This document shows positions 8,540 through 17,533 of a stretch of DNA of 64,000 nucleotides, one piece after another. Source of the stretch: Streptomyces sp. NBC_01232. Its GTDB lineage: Bacteria > Actinomycetota > Actinomycetes > Streptomycetales > Streptomycetaceae. The translations under genes and the position numbers were made by a program. The notes beneath the pieces were generated by a model. The model ran no database searches. It was given only the letters and a program-made list of their open reading frames with translations, and had not been told where the DNA came from. Position 1 is the first letter of the stretch, and every line of letters begins with the position of its first letter. The stretch is from NCBI RefSeq assembly GCF_035989885.1, contig NZ_CP108518.1, forward strand, positions 8,423,001 through 8,487,000. The letters run 5' to 3'.

Positions 8540-9448
8540 GTGACCACCTGGTTTCCCCCGTTGTCCGAGTACGCCTTCGCCCGGGGCTGCCCCCGCTGTG
8601 GAGCGGGCCCCGGCGAGCCATGTATCGCGCCCCGGAAGAACGCCCGACTCGCCCGGGCGGACCACGCCGGCGTCGACGATGAGGCCAGGCGGATGCACGC
8701 CCCGCGGCTGGACGCCGCGATCCGGCACTACCACCGCGACGTCGGCAAGGCCCCCCTGCCCGACGCCCGGGTACCCGGCCGGCGATACGACTCCCTGAAC
8801 CCGGCGTCGGCACCGCGATCGGCACGGGCCGAGGCGGCGGTGGCGGTTCGCCCTCCCGTCGTACGGCCCCTGGCCGATCGGGCCGCCGCCGTCTTCGGCA
8901 GGGAATCGGGACGCGTGCGCTGGCCCTACGGGATGCAGCCGCCCGCCCCTCCCCGGACGAGGACGGACGAGGCCCTCGCCCGGTACGAGGCGGCACTCGC
9001 GCAACGGCGGGCCGCCCAGGAGCAGATCACCACCTGGGCCGAGTCCCTCGGGCTCCGGCACAGCCAGTTCGGCTGCTGCCCACGCTGGCTGCAGCGGCAG
9101 CGCAGCAGCCGCTGCCGGCCATGGGCGTGCACTCAGTACGGCGGCAGCGGCCCGGACCACGACTGGCTCGACCACCTGCTTGCCTGGACCCGGCGGGGAA
9201 AACCTGCCGCCATCACCTCCGCTCCCTACAGCGTCGGTGCCCAGGACGCGGCCCGGCTCACCTGGTGGACCGGCGAGGACCCGCGACTGTCCTTCGGCCT
9301 CGGCACCGGCTGGTACGGGTCCGGCACGACCCAGATCGTGATGTGGCGCACCGATCTGGTGGCAGCGGCCCCGCTCACGGCCGACGGACCGGACACCGGA
9401 CCGGACACCGGACCTCAGCGCGCGGCACCGACCGCGGACGTCATCTGA
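8540..9448 (+). CDS. phage-type zinc-finger hypothetical protein
   Basis: A 302-residue protein read from GTG 8540. Residues 16-27 hold CPRCGAGPGEPC followed by a His about 18 residues on, the pattern of the short zinc finger found in many actinophage and prophage-linked proteins. The middle is Arg/Ala-rich and helical (ALARYEAALAQRRAAQEQI), and the C-terminal 120 residues are Trp/Gly-rich with a Cys-Cys pair and no motif I recognise. A protein with this finger in a non-phage setting suggests a domesticated or plasmid-derived gene. Function unknown; nucleic-acid binding is inferred from the finger only. Confidence 0.65.
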   Translation: MTTWFPPLSEYAFARGCPRCGAGPGEPCIAPRKNARLARADHAGVDDEARRMHAPRLDAAIRHYHRDVGKAPLPDARVPGRRYDSLNPASAPRSARAEAAVAVRPPVVRPLADRAAAVFGRESGRVRWPYGMQPPAPPRTRTDEALARYEAALAQRRAAQEQITTWAESLGLRHSQFGCCPRWLQRQRSSRCRPWACTQYGGSGPDHDWLDHLLAWTRRGKPAAITSAPYSVGAQDAARLTWWTGEDPRLSFGLGTGWYGSGTTQIVMWRTDLVAAAPLTADGPDTGPDTGPQRAAPTADVI

Positions 9449-9729
9449 GGACAGGACAGCCCGGGATGCCGGTCCTTGGTCCTGTCCAGGCGGACCAGGA
9501 GCAGGTCCGGGTCCTTCGCGGGGGCGAAGCAGGACGCACTCGGCAGTGGACACGCGGACCGACCCGGTCGGCCGATCGGCGCCATCCACACGCACCGGAT
9601 CCGGTACAGATCTGCGGGGAGGCCGAGGGCCGACGCTGCACACCGTCCGTTCTGAGGAGTATGAGGTCGTCAGAGCGGACGCAGGCCGACCACGACGGTT
9701 CATACGGGTGACGACGAAGGGATGCGGAC

Positions 9730-10608
9730 GTGCGGAAGCCGGCGATCATCGAGGCGCCGTCCGTGCTCGGGCTGCGGCCCTCGGGTGTCCAGGACATGCC
9801 TGGAGCTCTCCTCGACGCCGGTCTGGCCGAGCAACTGGGGGCGGTGCGGGCCGGCCGGGTCGAGGCATCGGCGTACGACCCGAGGCGGGACGAGACGACG
9901 GGGATCCTTAACCCGCACGGCATCGCGCGGTATGCCGCGAGCCTGGCCGACGCCGTCGGCACCGCCTTGGACCGTGGCCTCTTCCCCGTGGTCCTCGGCG
10001 GCGACTGCAGCATCCTGCTCGGCAACCTCCTCTGCCTGCGCCGCCGGGGCCGGTACGGCCTGCTGTTCCTCGACGGCCACACCGACTTCTACCAGCCGGC
10101 GGCGGAGCCGACCGGCGAGGCGGCCTCGATGGAACTCGCCCTGGCCACGGGCCGCGGCCCCCGACTGCTCACCGACCTCGAAGGCCGCGGGCCACTGCTG
10201 CGCGACGAGGACGTCGTCGCGTTCGGATTCCGCGACGCCGCCGAATCCGCCCGGGCCGGAATGCAGCCGCTGCCACCACGGCTGCACACCATCGACCTGG
10301 ACGGTGTGCGTGCGATCGGCGCCGCCGCGGCGGTGCGCGAAGCGATCGGTCACCTCGGGGGCGAGGGGAGTGCCGGGTTCTGGGTGCACGTCGACGTCGA
10401 CGTTCTCGACGACGACCTCATGCCGGCGGTCGACTACCGCATCCCCGGTGGGCTGACCTGGCTGGAACTGGAGAGCGTACTGGCGATCGCGCTGGCCGAC
10501 GAACGAGCCGTCGGCCTCGATGTCACGATCTTCAACCCCCGCCTCGATCCCGATGGGACACTGGCCACCCGCCTCACCGAGTGCCTGTGCCGGGGAATGC
10601 GCGGATGA
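9730..10608 (+). CDS. arginase/agmatinase-family (ureohydrolase) protein
   Basis: A 292-residue ureohydrolase-fold enzyme; GTG 9730 is preceded by AAGGGATG. Metal-site motifs are in order: GGDCS (residues 90-94), DGHTDF (115-120) and VDVDVLDDD (221-229). The family uses two Mn ions to hydrolyse guanidino groups (arginine, agmatine, formiminoglutamate, guanidinobutyrate). Here the first metal-ligand His of the usual GGDHS is Cys93, as in a subset of arginase-like proteins, so substrate assignment is open. The gene stands alone, with convergent neighbours downstream. Confidence 0.85.
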   Translation: MRKPAIIEAPSVLGLRPSGVQDMPGALLDAGLAEQLGAVRAGRVEASAYDPRRDETTGILNPHGIARYAASLADAVGTALDRGLFPVVLGGDCSILLGNLLCLRRRGRYGLLFLDGHTDFYQPAAEPTGEAASMELALATGRGPRLLTDLEGRGPLLRDEDVVAFGFRDAAESARAGMQPLPPRLHTIDLDGVRAIGAAAAVREAIGHLGGEGSAGFWVHVDVDVLDDDLMPAVDYRIPGGLTWLELESVLAIALADERAVGLDVTIFNPRLDPDGTLATRLTECLCRGMRG

Positions 10609-10654
10609 GAGCCGTCCGGTACGCGCGGCAGGCTGTGCGCGGGTGAGTACCGGC

Positions 10655-11299
10655 TCAAGGGCGGGGTGCGGCCCGCTCGAGTTCGTCGACGGTGCCGGAC
10701 ATGACGGTCCGGATGTGTTCGGTGAGATGCTCTGCCGGCCAGTCCCACCAGGCGATCGCGAGCAGGCGGGCGATGTCGTCGTCGCCGTAGCGGGTACGGA
10801 TGAGCCTGGCCGGATTGCCGCCGACGATGCCGTAGTCGGGGACGTCGTCGATGACCACGGCACCGGAGGCGATGATGGAGCCGTGCCCGATGCGCACTCC
10901 GGGCATGACCATGGTGCCGTAGCCGAACCAGACGTCATTGCCGACGACGGTGTCCCCCCTGGCGGGCAGCTCGGTGAGCAGGTCGAAGTGCTCGGACCAG
11001 GAACCGCCCATGATGGGGAAGGGGAACGTGGAGGGCCCGTCCATGCGGTGGTTGGCCCCGTTCATGATGAACCGCACCCCTGCACCCAGGGCACAGAACT
11101 TGCCGATGACCAGCTTCTCGGGGCCGTAGTGGTAGAGGACGTTCCGGGTCTCGAACGCGGTCGCGTCGTCCGGGTCGTCGTAGTAGGAATACTCCCCGGC
11201 CTCGATCAGCGGCGAGGTCAGCAGAGGCTTGAGCAGCACCACGCGCGGCTGGTCGGGAAACGGGTGGAGCGCGGTCGGGTCCGCGGGCAGACGATTCAC
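10655..11299 (-). CDS. Vat/CatB-type xenobiotic O-acetyltransferase
   Basis: A 214-residue left-handed beta-helix (hexapeptide-repeat) acetyltransferase very close in layout to the streptogramin A acetyltransferases (Vat) and CatB chloramphenicol acetyltransferases. Segments GEYSYYDDP, IGKFCALGAGV, IMNGANHRMDG, GNDVWFGYGTMVMPGVRIG and GGNPARLIR are all present. His84 in the NGANHRMDG motif matches the catalytic His of VatD (His82). The likely reaction is acetyl-CoA-dependent acetylation of a hydroxyl on an antibiotic. GTG 11299 is taken as start because homology begins there; an in-frame upstream start at 11377 is less likely. In a streptomycete it may be self-resistance or background resistance. 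Confidence 0.88.
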   Translation of the reverse strand: MNRLPADPTALHPFPDQPRVVLLKPLLTSPLIEAGEYSYYDDPDDATAFETRNVLYHYGPEKLVIGKFCALGAGVRFIMNGANHRMDGPSTFPFPIMGGSWSEHFDLLTELPARGDTVVGNDVWFGYGTMVMPGVRIGHGSIIASGAVVIDDVPDYGIVGGNPARLIRTRYGDDDIARLLAIAWWDWPAEHLTEHIRTVMSGTVDELERAAPRP

Positions 11300-11457
11300 G
11301 GCAGTCGCTTTCGGTAGGGCAAGGGCCGGCGAGAGCTCCCATTCTGCGCATGCCGCGCGGCGGATCGGAGGCACCAAGGGGAGGGCGAGGCCGTCCCGGG
11401 GTCACTTACGCCCGTACGTGCCGAGAGCCGGTCCTGCCGGTCCTGCCGGAGACAGCG

Positions 11458-11495
11458 GAGCGGAGGGCCTTCCGGAACGGATGGGCCCTCCGCTC
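11458..11495 (-). terminator. terminator of the ABC-Nudix operon
   Basis: A 12-bp perfect stem (GAGCGGAGGGCC with GGCCCTCCGCTC) and 14-base loop lie 30-67 bases past the Nudix stop on the minus strand and before the Vat-like gene's promoter region. Confidence 0.65.
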
Positions 11496-11524
11496 GGCGC
11501 CACGACTGTTCGGGTGGCAGCGAA

Positions 11525-12052
11525 CTACCACTCCAGGTAGGACGCGGTCGTGATGCTGCTGTCCCCGGGGGCGGTGAGGGCGGTGAGGGCGGCGAGGTTG
11601 TCGCGGTAGCGGGAGGAGAGGGTTTCCAGGGTGACGGCCTTGTCGAGGGGCACCCATTCAAGGCCGATCTGACCGGTGTCCTGCTGGGCTCCTCCGACGA
11701 GATCGGGGCTGCCGTCCACGGTGCACAGGAAGACGATCTCGACGCGGTGGTAGTTCTCCGTCACCGGCTCACGGTCGCGGATCCACGCTTCCAGGACCCA
11801 CAGCAGCCGGCCGACGTTCACGGTGAGGCCGGTCTCCTCACGCACCTCCCGGCGAACGGTGTCCGGAAGGAGCTCGCCGGGTTCCTGGCCTCCTCCCGGG
11901 AGGAAGTGACCTTCCCGTCCGTTCCATATGTTCCGGGTCAGGAGCACGTTGCCCTCGTGGAGGACGACGGCCTTGGCGGAGTTGCGGATGCGGGTGGGAG
12001 CGTGGGCTGGGGTGGGGGCGGATGTGGAGGCGGAGGCGGAGCTGGGGGTCAT
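11525..12052 (-). CDS. Nudix hydrolase
   Basis: A 175-residue Nudix protein. The box is complete: GGGQEPGELLPDTVRREVREE around residues 52-72, with the REVREETGL core that binds Mg and positions the diphosphate. Nudix enzymes cleave nucleoside diphosphates linked to another moiety; the substrate cannot be read from sequence. The start overlaps the stop of the upstream ABC exporter by four bases (ATGA), so they are translationally coupled and likely share a task. The first 20 residues are a Ser/Ala/Pro-rich lead-in. Confidence 0.9.
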   Translation of the reverse strand: MTPSSASASTSAPTPAHAPTRIRNSAKAVVLHEGNVLLTRNIWNGREGHFLPGGGQEPGELLPDTVRREVREETGLTVNVGRLLWVLEAWIRDREPVTENYHRVEIVFLCTVDGSPDLVGGAQQDTGQIGLEWVPLDKAVTLETLSSRYRDNLAALTALTAPGDSSITTASYLEW

Positions 12053-13956
12053 GTGGTGGTCTCCTTCGCTGTGCGCTGGCCGGGGATGGTCCGGTCATTC
12101 TGCAGTTCGAGGAGTTCGCGGAAGAGCCCATCGGCCTTTGACAGTTCGCCGAAAGTGCCTTCCTGGACGACGCGGCCGTGGTCGAGGACCACGATGCGGT
12201 CCGCGACGGCGACGTTCGCGAGGCGGTGGGTGACCAGGACCACGGCACGGTCGCGAGCCGCCCGGCGCAGGTTGCTGAAGATGCGGTGTTCGGCACGGGG
12301 ATCGAGGGCAGAGGTGGGCTCGTCGAGGACGAGGAGCGCGGAGGGGCGGTAGAAGGCCCTGGCGAGGGCAATGCGTTGCCACTGGCCGCCGGAGAGTTCG
12401 GCGCCGCCCAGCCACTCGCGGGCCAGCAGGGTGGACAGGCCGGCCCGTAGTTCCTTGACGACTTCGTCGGCACCGGCCGCGGCGGCGGCCTCCCAGATGT
12501 CCTTCTCGTCGTCGCTGTGGGGCTGGCCGAGGGTGATGTTGTCGCGGGCGGTCATCGGCCAGCAGGAGAAGTCCTGCGGTACGAGTGAGACGTGCTTCCA
12601 GGCCGCGTGCGGGTCGAGTGCCGTGGTGGGACGGCCGTCCCAGGTGACGGTGCCCGAGGTGGGGAGGTGGAGGCGGGTGAGCAGCTTGGAGAGGGTGCTC
12701 TTGCCGGACCCGTTCTCGCCGACCAGGGCGACGATCTCGCCGGTGCGAACGGTGAAGTCGATGCCGTCGAGGGCGTTCTTGGTGGCGCCCTCGTAGCGGT
12801 AGACGAGGTTCTCGGTACGGATCTCCCTCGGGGCGCGGGGAGTGACGGTGCCGGCGGCGAGGCGGTAACCGCCGGTCTCCTCCAGGAACTTCGACCAGTC
12901 GTCCATGTACATGCCGGTGCGGAAGATCATGGCGGCGTTGCGGACGACGCTCTGGACGGAGCCGGTGACGGTGCGCAGGGCGAGGACGGCCGTTCCGGCG
13001 GCGGCGACGGTGAGATGGCCCGTGGCGAGGAGGGCGACCAGAACGCCCCAGACGATCGCGGAGGCCAGCCCGCCGCCGAGGGCACCGAGGAAGGCCATAC
13101 GGGCGCCTTCGGTGACGGCCTGGCGGTGGACGGCGGTGACCCGGTGGGTAAGGCGCCGGTGTCTGCCGAGGAGGAAGGGGGCCATGGTGCCCGCACGGAT
13201 CTGGTCGGCGGAGTGCCGGTCTGCGAGGTGCCAGCGCAGCACACCGATCATGCGGCCGTGGCCGGTCATCTTGACGGCGGCGATGTAGGTGACGCGGGCG
13301 CTGTGGACTTGGGCGATGCCCTGGGGGAGGCTGGCGAGGACCAGGAAGGGCAGCAGCAGGGGGTGCAGGGTTCCGAGGACGACGGCACCGGCGAGGAGCG
13401 TGGCGAGCGCCGCGAGGAGGTCCTGGCCCTCTTCGATGATGTCCTTGGAGACGACGGCGCCGCGCTCGGCGTTGTCCCAGCGGTCCTTGAAACCGGGACT
13501 GTCGTAGGCGGCGAGTTCGCTGCCGGTGGCCGCGTCGAGAAGCATCAGTTCGTACTCCTGCTGGAGCAGCGGTGCGATGCGGGACGTCAGCCACGTGACG
13601 GCGATGTAGAGGGTGGCCCGGACGCCGGCGGCCGCGGCCAGCACCGCGACGGACGGCCACGCCTCCCACAGCCGGTCGGTGATGTTCCCGGAGGAGATGA
13701 GCGCGGTGATCGTCGAGGTGGTCGCGAACAGCCCCAGGGCCGCCGCGACTCCGGAGACGACCTGACAGGCCAGCAGTCCGGTCACAGACGCCCGGTCGAC
13801 GCGCCACGCGATCGACAGGGAGCGTTTCATCAGATGCGGAAGGCGCCGGGCCATGTGGCGCAGCGTGATGTACTTCGCGGCCTCCCAGCGGTTGTCGCCC
13901 TCCCACGCGAAGTCGATTTCCTCGTCCGCCTGTTTTTCGCTGTCCTCGCTGGTCAT
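12049..13956 (-). CDS. ABC exporter, fused permease and ATPase
   Basis: A 635-residue half-transporter: a membrane domain of about six helices (residues 60-350) then an ATPase with Walker A GENGSGKST, signature LSGGQWQRIALARAF and Walker B LLVLDEPTSALD. GGAGG sits 8 bases before the ATG at 13956. The acidic N-terminal 30 residues (EDSEKQADEEIDFAWEG) are unusual. It belongs to the MsbA/peptide-exporter-like class and would act as a homodimer. It is coupled by an ATGA overlap to the Nudix gene and no precursor peptide or biosynthetic gene is next to it, so the exported compound is unknown; small peptide or drug efflux is most likely. Confidence 0.9.
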   Translation of the reverse strand: MTSEDSEKQADEEIDFAWEGDNRWEAAKYITLRHMARRLPHLMKRSLSIAWRVDRASVTGLLACQVVSGVAAALGLFATTSTITALISSGNITDRLWEAWPSVAVLAAAAGVRATLYIAVTWLTSRIAPLLQQEYELMLLDAATGSELAAYDSPGFKDRWDNAERGAVVSKDIIEEGQDLLAALATLLAGAVVLGTLHPLLLPFLVLASLPQGIAQVHSARVTYIAAVKMTGHGRMIGVLRWHLADRHSADQIRAGTMAPFLLGRHRRLTHRVTAVHRQAVTEGARMAFLGALGGGLASAIVWGVLVALLATGHLTVAAAGTAVLALRTVTGSVQSVVRNAAMIFRTGMYMDDWSKFLEETGGYRLAAGTVTPRAPREIRTENLVYRYEGATKNALDGIDFTVRTGEIVALVGENGSGKSTLSKLLTRLHLPTSGTVTWDGRPTTALDPHAAWKHVSLVPQDFSCWPMTARDNITLGQPHSDDEKDIWEAAAAAGADEVVKELRAGLSTLLAREWLGGAELSGGQWQRIALARAFYRPSALLVLDEPTSALDPRAEHRIFSNLRRAARDRAVVLVTHRLANVAVADRIVVLDHGRVVQEGTFGELSKADGLFRELLELQNDRTIPGQRTAKETTT

Positions 13957-14174
13957 CGTATGCGCCTCCGTGAATGAGGGGGGAGGGTCAAGACTGTTTC
14001 CGGAGCGGGTGGTTGGGAAGGGTCTGCGCACAGTGATCACTCGAAGGTGTCACCGTACGCACTCGGGGTGAGGGTTGGTGCGAGGGTCGGGGCGAGGGCT
14101 TGGACCGACCGGGTCGGTGAGCCGTGGGCGTCGCTGATTGGCCGTGCGGCACGACCGGTTGAGAGCATGCGACG

Positions 14175-14456
14175 GTGACTACGCATCTCCCCGCCGGATG
14201 GACGATCGAGCAGATCCGCTCGCTCTCGCACGACCGAACTGCCAACCCGCTCTCCACCGACCGGCTGGTCGTCATCGAGACGGCCGACCGGCACGCATAC
14301 GTGGAGCTCCATCCCGAAGTGATCCTCGGGTTTCACGACCTGTGCCTTGTGCTCGACGACGGCGAGTGGCTGATGGGCCGCCTCGACACGGACGGATCGG
14401 TGGTCTGCTGGGCCTCGTACGGCCCCGACCTGGCTGAGGCCATCCGCAGCCTGTGA
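14175..14456 (+). CDS. conserved hypothetical protein
   Basis: A 93-residue protein from GTG 14175 (MTTHLPAGWTIEQIRSL), acidic, no membrane segment or Cys cluster. Alternating strands (DRLVVIETADRHAYVELH) suggest a small alpha/beta fold. It is read divergently from the ABC exporter across about 220 bases, so the two promoters share this region. Function unknown. Confidence 0.6.
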   Translation: MTTHLPAGWTIEQIRSLSHDRTANPLSTDRLVVIETADRHAYVELHPEVILGFHDLCLVLDDGEWLMGRLDTDGSVVCWASYGPDLAEAIRSL

Positions 14457-14560
14457 GCCGGTATTCCGCCATTCCGCCCCCCCGCCCGGATTCACTCCAG
14501 GGTTCCGGCGGGGGACAGAATTCGATGGTGCGGCACGGCTCCGGCGTCAAGAATCACCGG

Positions 14561-15097
14561 ATGCATGAAGTGAAACTGTCCGACGGGACCATCACCCTGT
14601 CCCCGCTGCGCCTGGACGATGTGGAAGCGCACCTGGAGGGGGAGGACGACCTGCTCGTTCGCTGGCTCAACGGCGGCCCCGGCACGCGGGAGGGCACCGA
14701 AGGGTACTTCCGGCACTGCCGGGAGCAGTGGGACAACGCCGGGCCACTGCGTGCGTTCGGCATCAGGACGGGTGCCGATGAAGTGCTTGCGGGGACGATC
14801 GACTTGCGGCTCGCCGGAGAAGGCCTGGCTCCCGGCCAGGTGAACGTCGCGTACGGCCTTTATCCGTCCTGGCGGGGGCGTGGACTGGCCACCCGCGCGG
14901 TCCTGTTGGCGTCCCGGTACGCGGCGAGTGAAGGCGGTACGGAGGCGGTGATCCAGGTGGAGCCGGACAATCCCGCATCGGCCGCAGTCGCAACGCGGGC
15001 AGGTTTCACCCCAGGCATGCCGACGTACGACAAGGACGGCACGCGCTTCGACCGGTACATCCGCAACATCCGGGGCCTGCACACCGCCGCCGGGTGA
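14561..15097 (+). CDS. GNAT-family N-acetyltransferase
   Basis: A 178-residue acetyl-CoA-dependent acetyltransferase. The acetyl-CoA loop reads YPSWRGRGLATRAVLLASRYA (residues 104-124), preceded by a strand ending in VNVAYGLYP and followed by the VEPDNPASAAVATRAGF segment typical of the RimJ/RimL-like branch. The ATG at 14561 fits the start of homology. The target (protein N-terminus, small amine or antibiotic) cannot be told. Confidence 0.85.
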   Translation: MHEVKLSDGTITLSPLRLDDVEAHLEGEDDLLVRWLNGGPGTREGTEGYFRHCREQWDNAGPLRAFGIRTGADEVLAGTIDLRLAGEGLAPGQVNVAYGLYPSWRGRGLATRAVLLASRYAASEGGTEAVIQVEPDNPASAAVATRAGFTPGMPTYDKDGTRFDRYIRNIRGLHTAAG

Positions 15098-15127
15098 CGG
15101 CCGACCGTCACGGGACAGTCGGCCGTC
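15096..15127 (+). terminator. stem-loop at the end of the GNAT gene
   Basis: GACGGCCGAC and GTCGGCCGTC form a 10-bp perfect stem with a 12-base loop, overlapping the stop codon of the GNAT gene and separating it from the convergent GNAT gene ending at 15197; it could act on both strands. Confidence 0.55.
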
Positions 15128-15196
15128 GGCCTCAGCAGGCCTCGGCGCGAGGCGGAACCGACGGCAGCTCCCACAGTTCCAGCGCTCCGCCGGAAC

Positions 15197-15745
15197 TCAA
15201 CCGGTCGCCGTGACCGGTGACCACACGCCGAACCACTGCTCGGCGCCGTACTCCTCGAACCGCTCCACCTCGGTGAACCCCAGCTTCGCCGCGAGGCGCA
15301 TGGCGCGGTCGTTGGCGGTCTGGGTACAGAGGACCACGGGCTCGCCGGGAAGCGCGTTGCGGAACCAGTCGAGCGCGGTCGTGCACGCTTCGGCGGCGTA
15401 CCCGAATCCCCACGCCTCCGGCAGGACCATGTAGCCGAGCTCCGTCTCTCCGCCGTCCGGACGGATACGACCCTGACGCCCCGCGTCGCGCCGATCGAGC
15501 GTGATCATGCCGATCATCGCGCCGTCGACATCGATCACGAAAAGGCCGGGGCGCCGTCCGGGTGTCTCCGGAACCGCGCGCTCGAGCTCGTCACGCGGTC
15601 GAGGGCCACCGACGTAGGCGCCCACCTCGGGCGATGAGAACAGCTCGATGAATGCCGCACGGTCCCGTGCCTCGGACCGGCGTAGCACGAGCCGTTCGGT
15701 CCTTATCGGGAGCGGTGGCCAGGGGAGCGCTCCGAGTCCGGTCAT
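15197..15745 (-). CDS. GNAT-family N-acetyltransferase (RimJ/RimL type)
   Basis: A 182-residue protein opening with IRTERLVLRRSEARD, the classic first strand of RimJ/RimL-like acetyltransferases. The acetyl-CoA region is LPEAWGFGYAAEA (about residues 113-125) and the C-terminal strand includes NDRAMRLAAKLGF. The ATG at 15745 is chosen by homology. Convergent with the GNAT gene at 14561 but not closely similar to it, so not a recent duplicate. Substrate unknown. Confidence 0.88.
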   Translation of the reverse strand: MTGLGALPWPPLPIRTERLVLRRSEARDRAAFIELFSSPEVGAYVGGPRPRDELERAVPETPGRRPGLFVIDVDGAMIGMITLDRRDAGRQGRIRPDGGETELGYMVLPEAWGFGYAAEACTTALDWFRNALPGEPVVLCTQTANDRAMRLAAKLGFTEVERFEEYGAEQWFGVWSPVTATG

Positions 15746-15960
15746 GACAGCAACGTATCGCAGTTCATCGGAGCGACCCGAAGGGGCGGGGAGAGGGCAC
15801 CGTGCGTCGGCGCTGCGAGGAATGGGATGCAGGGAGCAGACGGAAGCAACAGCGCGGACTCGGGCCGGACATCGCGTTCCACCTCCCGGCCCCGGCGGGA
15901 TGGGCGGCCCCGTCGATATTGCCTCGACACCGGCCGCGGTGATCGGGGACGCTTCGTTCG

Positions 15961-16467
15961 ATGACCAGAACCGACGACACACCCTGCGCGTGGGACGAGC
16001 GCACTCAACTCACCACGTTTCTCGACTACGTACGTGACACCGCTCGCGCCAAGTGCCAAGGCGTCTCCGAGGAGAAAGCCCACAAGGCGCTCCTGCCGGG
16101 CTCACCTCTGATGACCATGAGCGGACTGATCAACCACCTCCGCTGGGTCGAGTACTACTGGCTCCAGGTCGTCTTCCTCGGAGAGGAGGACGAGGGACCC
16201 TGGACCGATGAGGACCCCGATCGCGAGATGCGCATCGCCGTCGATTTCCCGCTCGCGCAATTGCTCGACGAATACGCCGAACAGAGCGCCCGTTACCGCG
16301 AACTGGTCGCGGCCCACGGCCTGGACACCCGAGCCCAGCGAGCTGTCCGCGACGGCCTCCACGTCGACCTGCGCTGGATCCTCCTCCACCTCACCGAGGA
16401 GACGGCCCGTCACAACGGTCACCTGGACATCCTGCGCGAGCTGCTCGACGGCGCGACCGGCGCCTAG
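15961..16467 (+). CDS. DinB-like (DUF664) protein
   Basis: A 168-residue four-helix protein of the DinB/DUF664 family. His residues in MSGLINHLRWVEYYW (near residue 59) and in ILLHLTEETARHNGH (near 140-155) are the three metal ligands expected for this fold. In actinobacteria several members are mycothiol-dependent S-transferases or maleylpyruvate-isomerase-like enzymes; the exact substrate is not visible. Starts at ATG 15961, divergent from the GNAT gene. Confidence 0.85.
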   Translation: MTRTDDTPCAWDERTQLTTFLDYVRDTARAKCQGVSEEKAHKALLPGSPLMTMSGLINHLRWVEYYWLQVVFLGEEDEGPWTDEDPDREMRIAVDFPLAQLLDEYAEQSARYRELVAAHGLDTRAQRAVRDGLHVDLRWILLHLTEETARHNGHLDILRELLDGATGA

Positions 16468-16470
16468 GAC

Positions 16471-16527
16471 CTAGGTCCTGTCGTCAAAGTCCCGCCTGGC
16501 CGGCGCTACTTCGACGACAGGACCTAG
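16471..16527. repeat. 57-bp hairpin, MITE-like or terminator
   Basis: CTAGGTCCTGTCGTCAAAGT and ACTTCGACGACAGGACCTAG are 20-base arms with one mismatch around a 17-base GC-rich loop, directly after the DinB stop. There is no T-run. The sequence resembles terminal repeats of streptomycete insertion sequences joined end to end, so a solo miniature element is possible; a terminator is the alternative. Confidence 0.6.
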
Positions 16528-16648
16528 CCGTCTTGCCGATGACGCAGGGCTCGCGGGTCGACAGGCAAGACAGCCCGTAGGGTGTTCCCGGCGGATCGAC
16601 GGCGAGCCGGGCCGGAACAACCAATCCGGTCCGGCACAGGAGTTCAAC

Positions 16649-17323
16649 ATGGCGGCAAGCGGTTCGATCAAGCACGGCGAACCGGGTGAGGGTGTGGCAG
16701 TCCCCGCCCGGTCCTGGCAGCGGCGCCTCGCCGTCGGCGCCTGGGTGTTCACGGGCCTGTGCATCATTGGTGTCCTCGGCATGCTCCTGATGGTCATGTA
16801 CGGGCTGCGGTATCCCACCGAGGATGAGAAGAACTGCTGCTGGGAGCCGAACGCCACGCCCGAGTGGGCGGCACGCGTGACCGGCCTCCGGGTGCCGGAG
16901 ACGGCCACCGACCGGCGGGCCGGGCTCCATACCAACCTGCAGTACGACGTTGCGCTGCTCGCCTTCACCGTGCCGACCGCGGAGGCTGACCGATTCCTGC
17001 TGCCGCTTCGCAGGGAGGGTACCCAAATGGTCCGCAACCGGCACCCACAAGCGCCGGGCTACACCCGGAGCGACGGCTTCAGCCACCTCGGCCTGCCCGA
17101 GCCCGAGACCTTCGTCGAGGGCATGTGGATCACCAGTGTCTGCCCTGACGAGGTGAAGACCCCCGAAGGCGACGCAGTCCGGTTGTGCGCGGAGATCCAC
17201 GCGCACGAGTTCCGGCCCGGCACCACGCGCATCTATGTCTGGGCCGGCAGCGACGCGCCCATCACAAAGCCGGCGACCGACGGCGGGGCCGCGCCTGCGA
17301 CCCGGTCGAGTCAGCCACGCTGA
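16649..17323 (+). CDS. single-pass membrane protein, hypothetical
   Basis: A 224-residue protein with a cytoplasmic N-terminus of about 28 residues, one transmembrane helix (VGAWVFTGLCIIGVLGMLLM, near 29-50) and a 170-residue extracellular region containing a CC pair and two further Cys. The extracellular part has an alpha/beta look but no motif I know. It starts at ATG 16649 with a weak upstream purine run. Function unknown. Confidence 0.6.
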   Translation: MAASGSIKHGEPGEGVAVPARSWQRRLAVGAWVFTGLCIIGVLGMLLMVMYGLRYPTEDEKNCCWEPNATPEWAARVTGLRVPETATDRRAGLHTNLQYDVALLAFTVPTAEADRFLLPLRREGTQMVRNRHPQAPGYTRSDGFSHLGLPEPETFVEGMWITSVCPDEVKTPEGDAVRLCAEIHAHEFRPGTTRIYVWAGSDAPITKPATDGGAAPATRSSQPR

Positions 17324-17533
17324 CGCTCCGGCCGACGGGAGTGCGCGGTGCGGGCAGGCGAAGAGCCCTCCCGGCTGCGGGACGGGATCATCGACCTCGC
17401 GCCCGACCTTCAGCGCGCGCCGAGGGCTGATCCTGCGGCATCGCCCGAACGGCAGCGGTACCGGAACCAGGCCGGGTCGGCGGCCTGGAGGGCAGGGCCG
17501 ACGTCGACGGGGTGAACGGGGAGCCCCGGTGGT

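Noticed and set aside
17348..17515. 55-codon plus-strand frame from GTG 17348
   Set aside because: Short, no ribosome site, no recognisable homology; may be a gene scrap.
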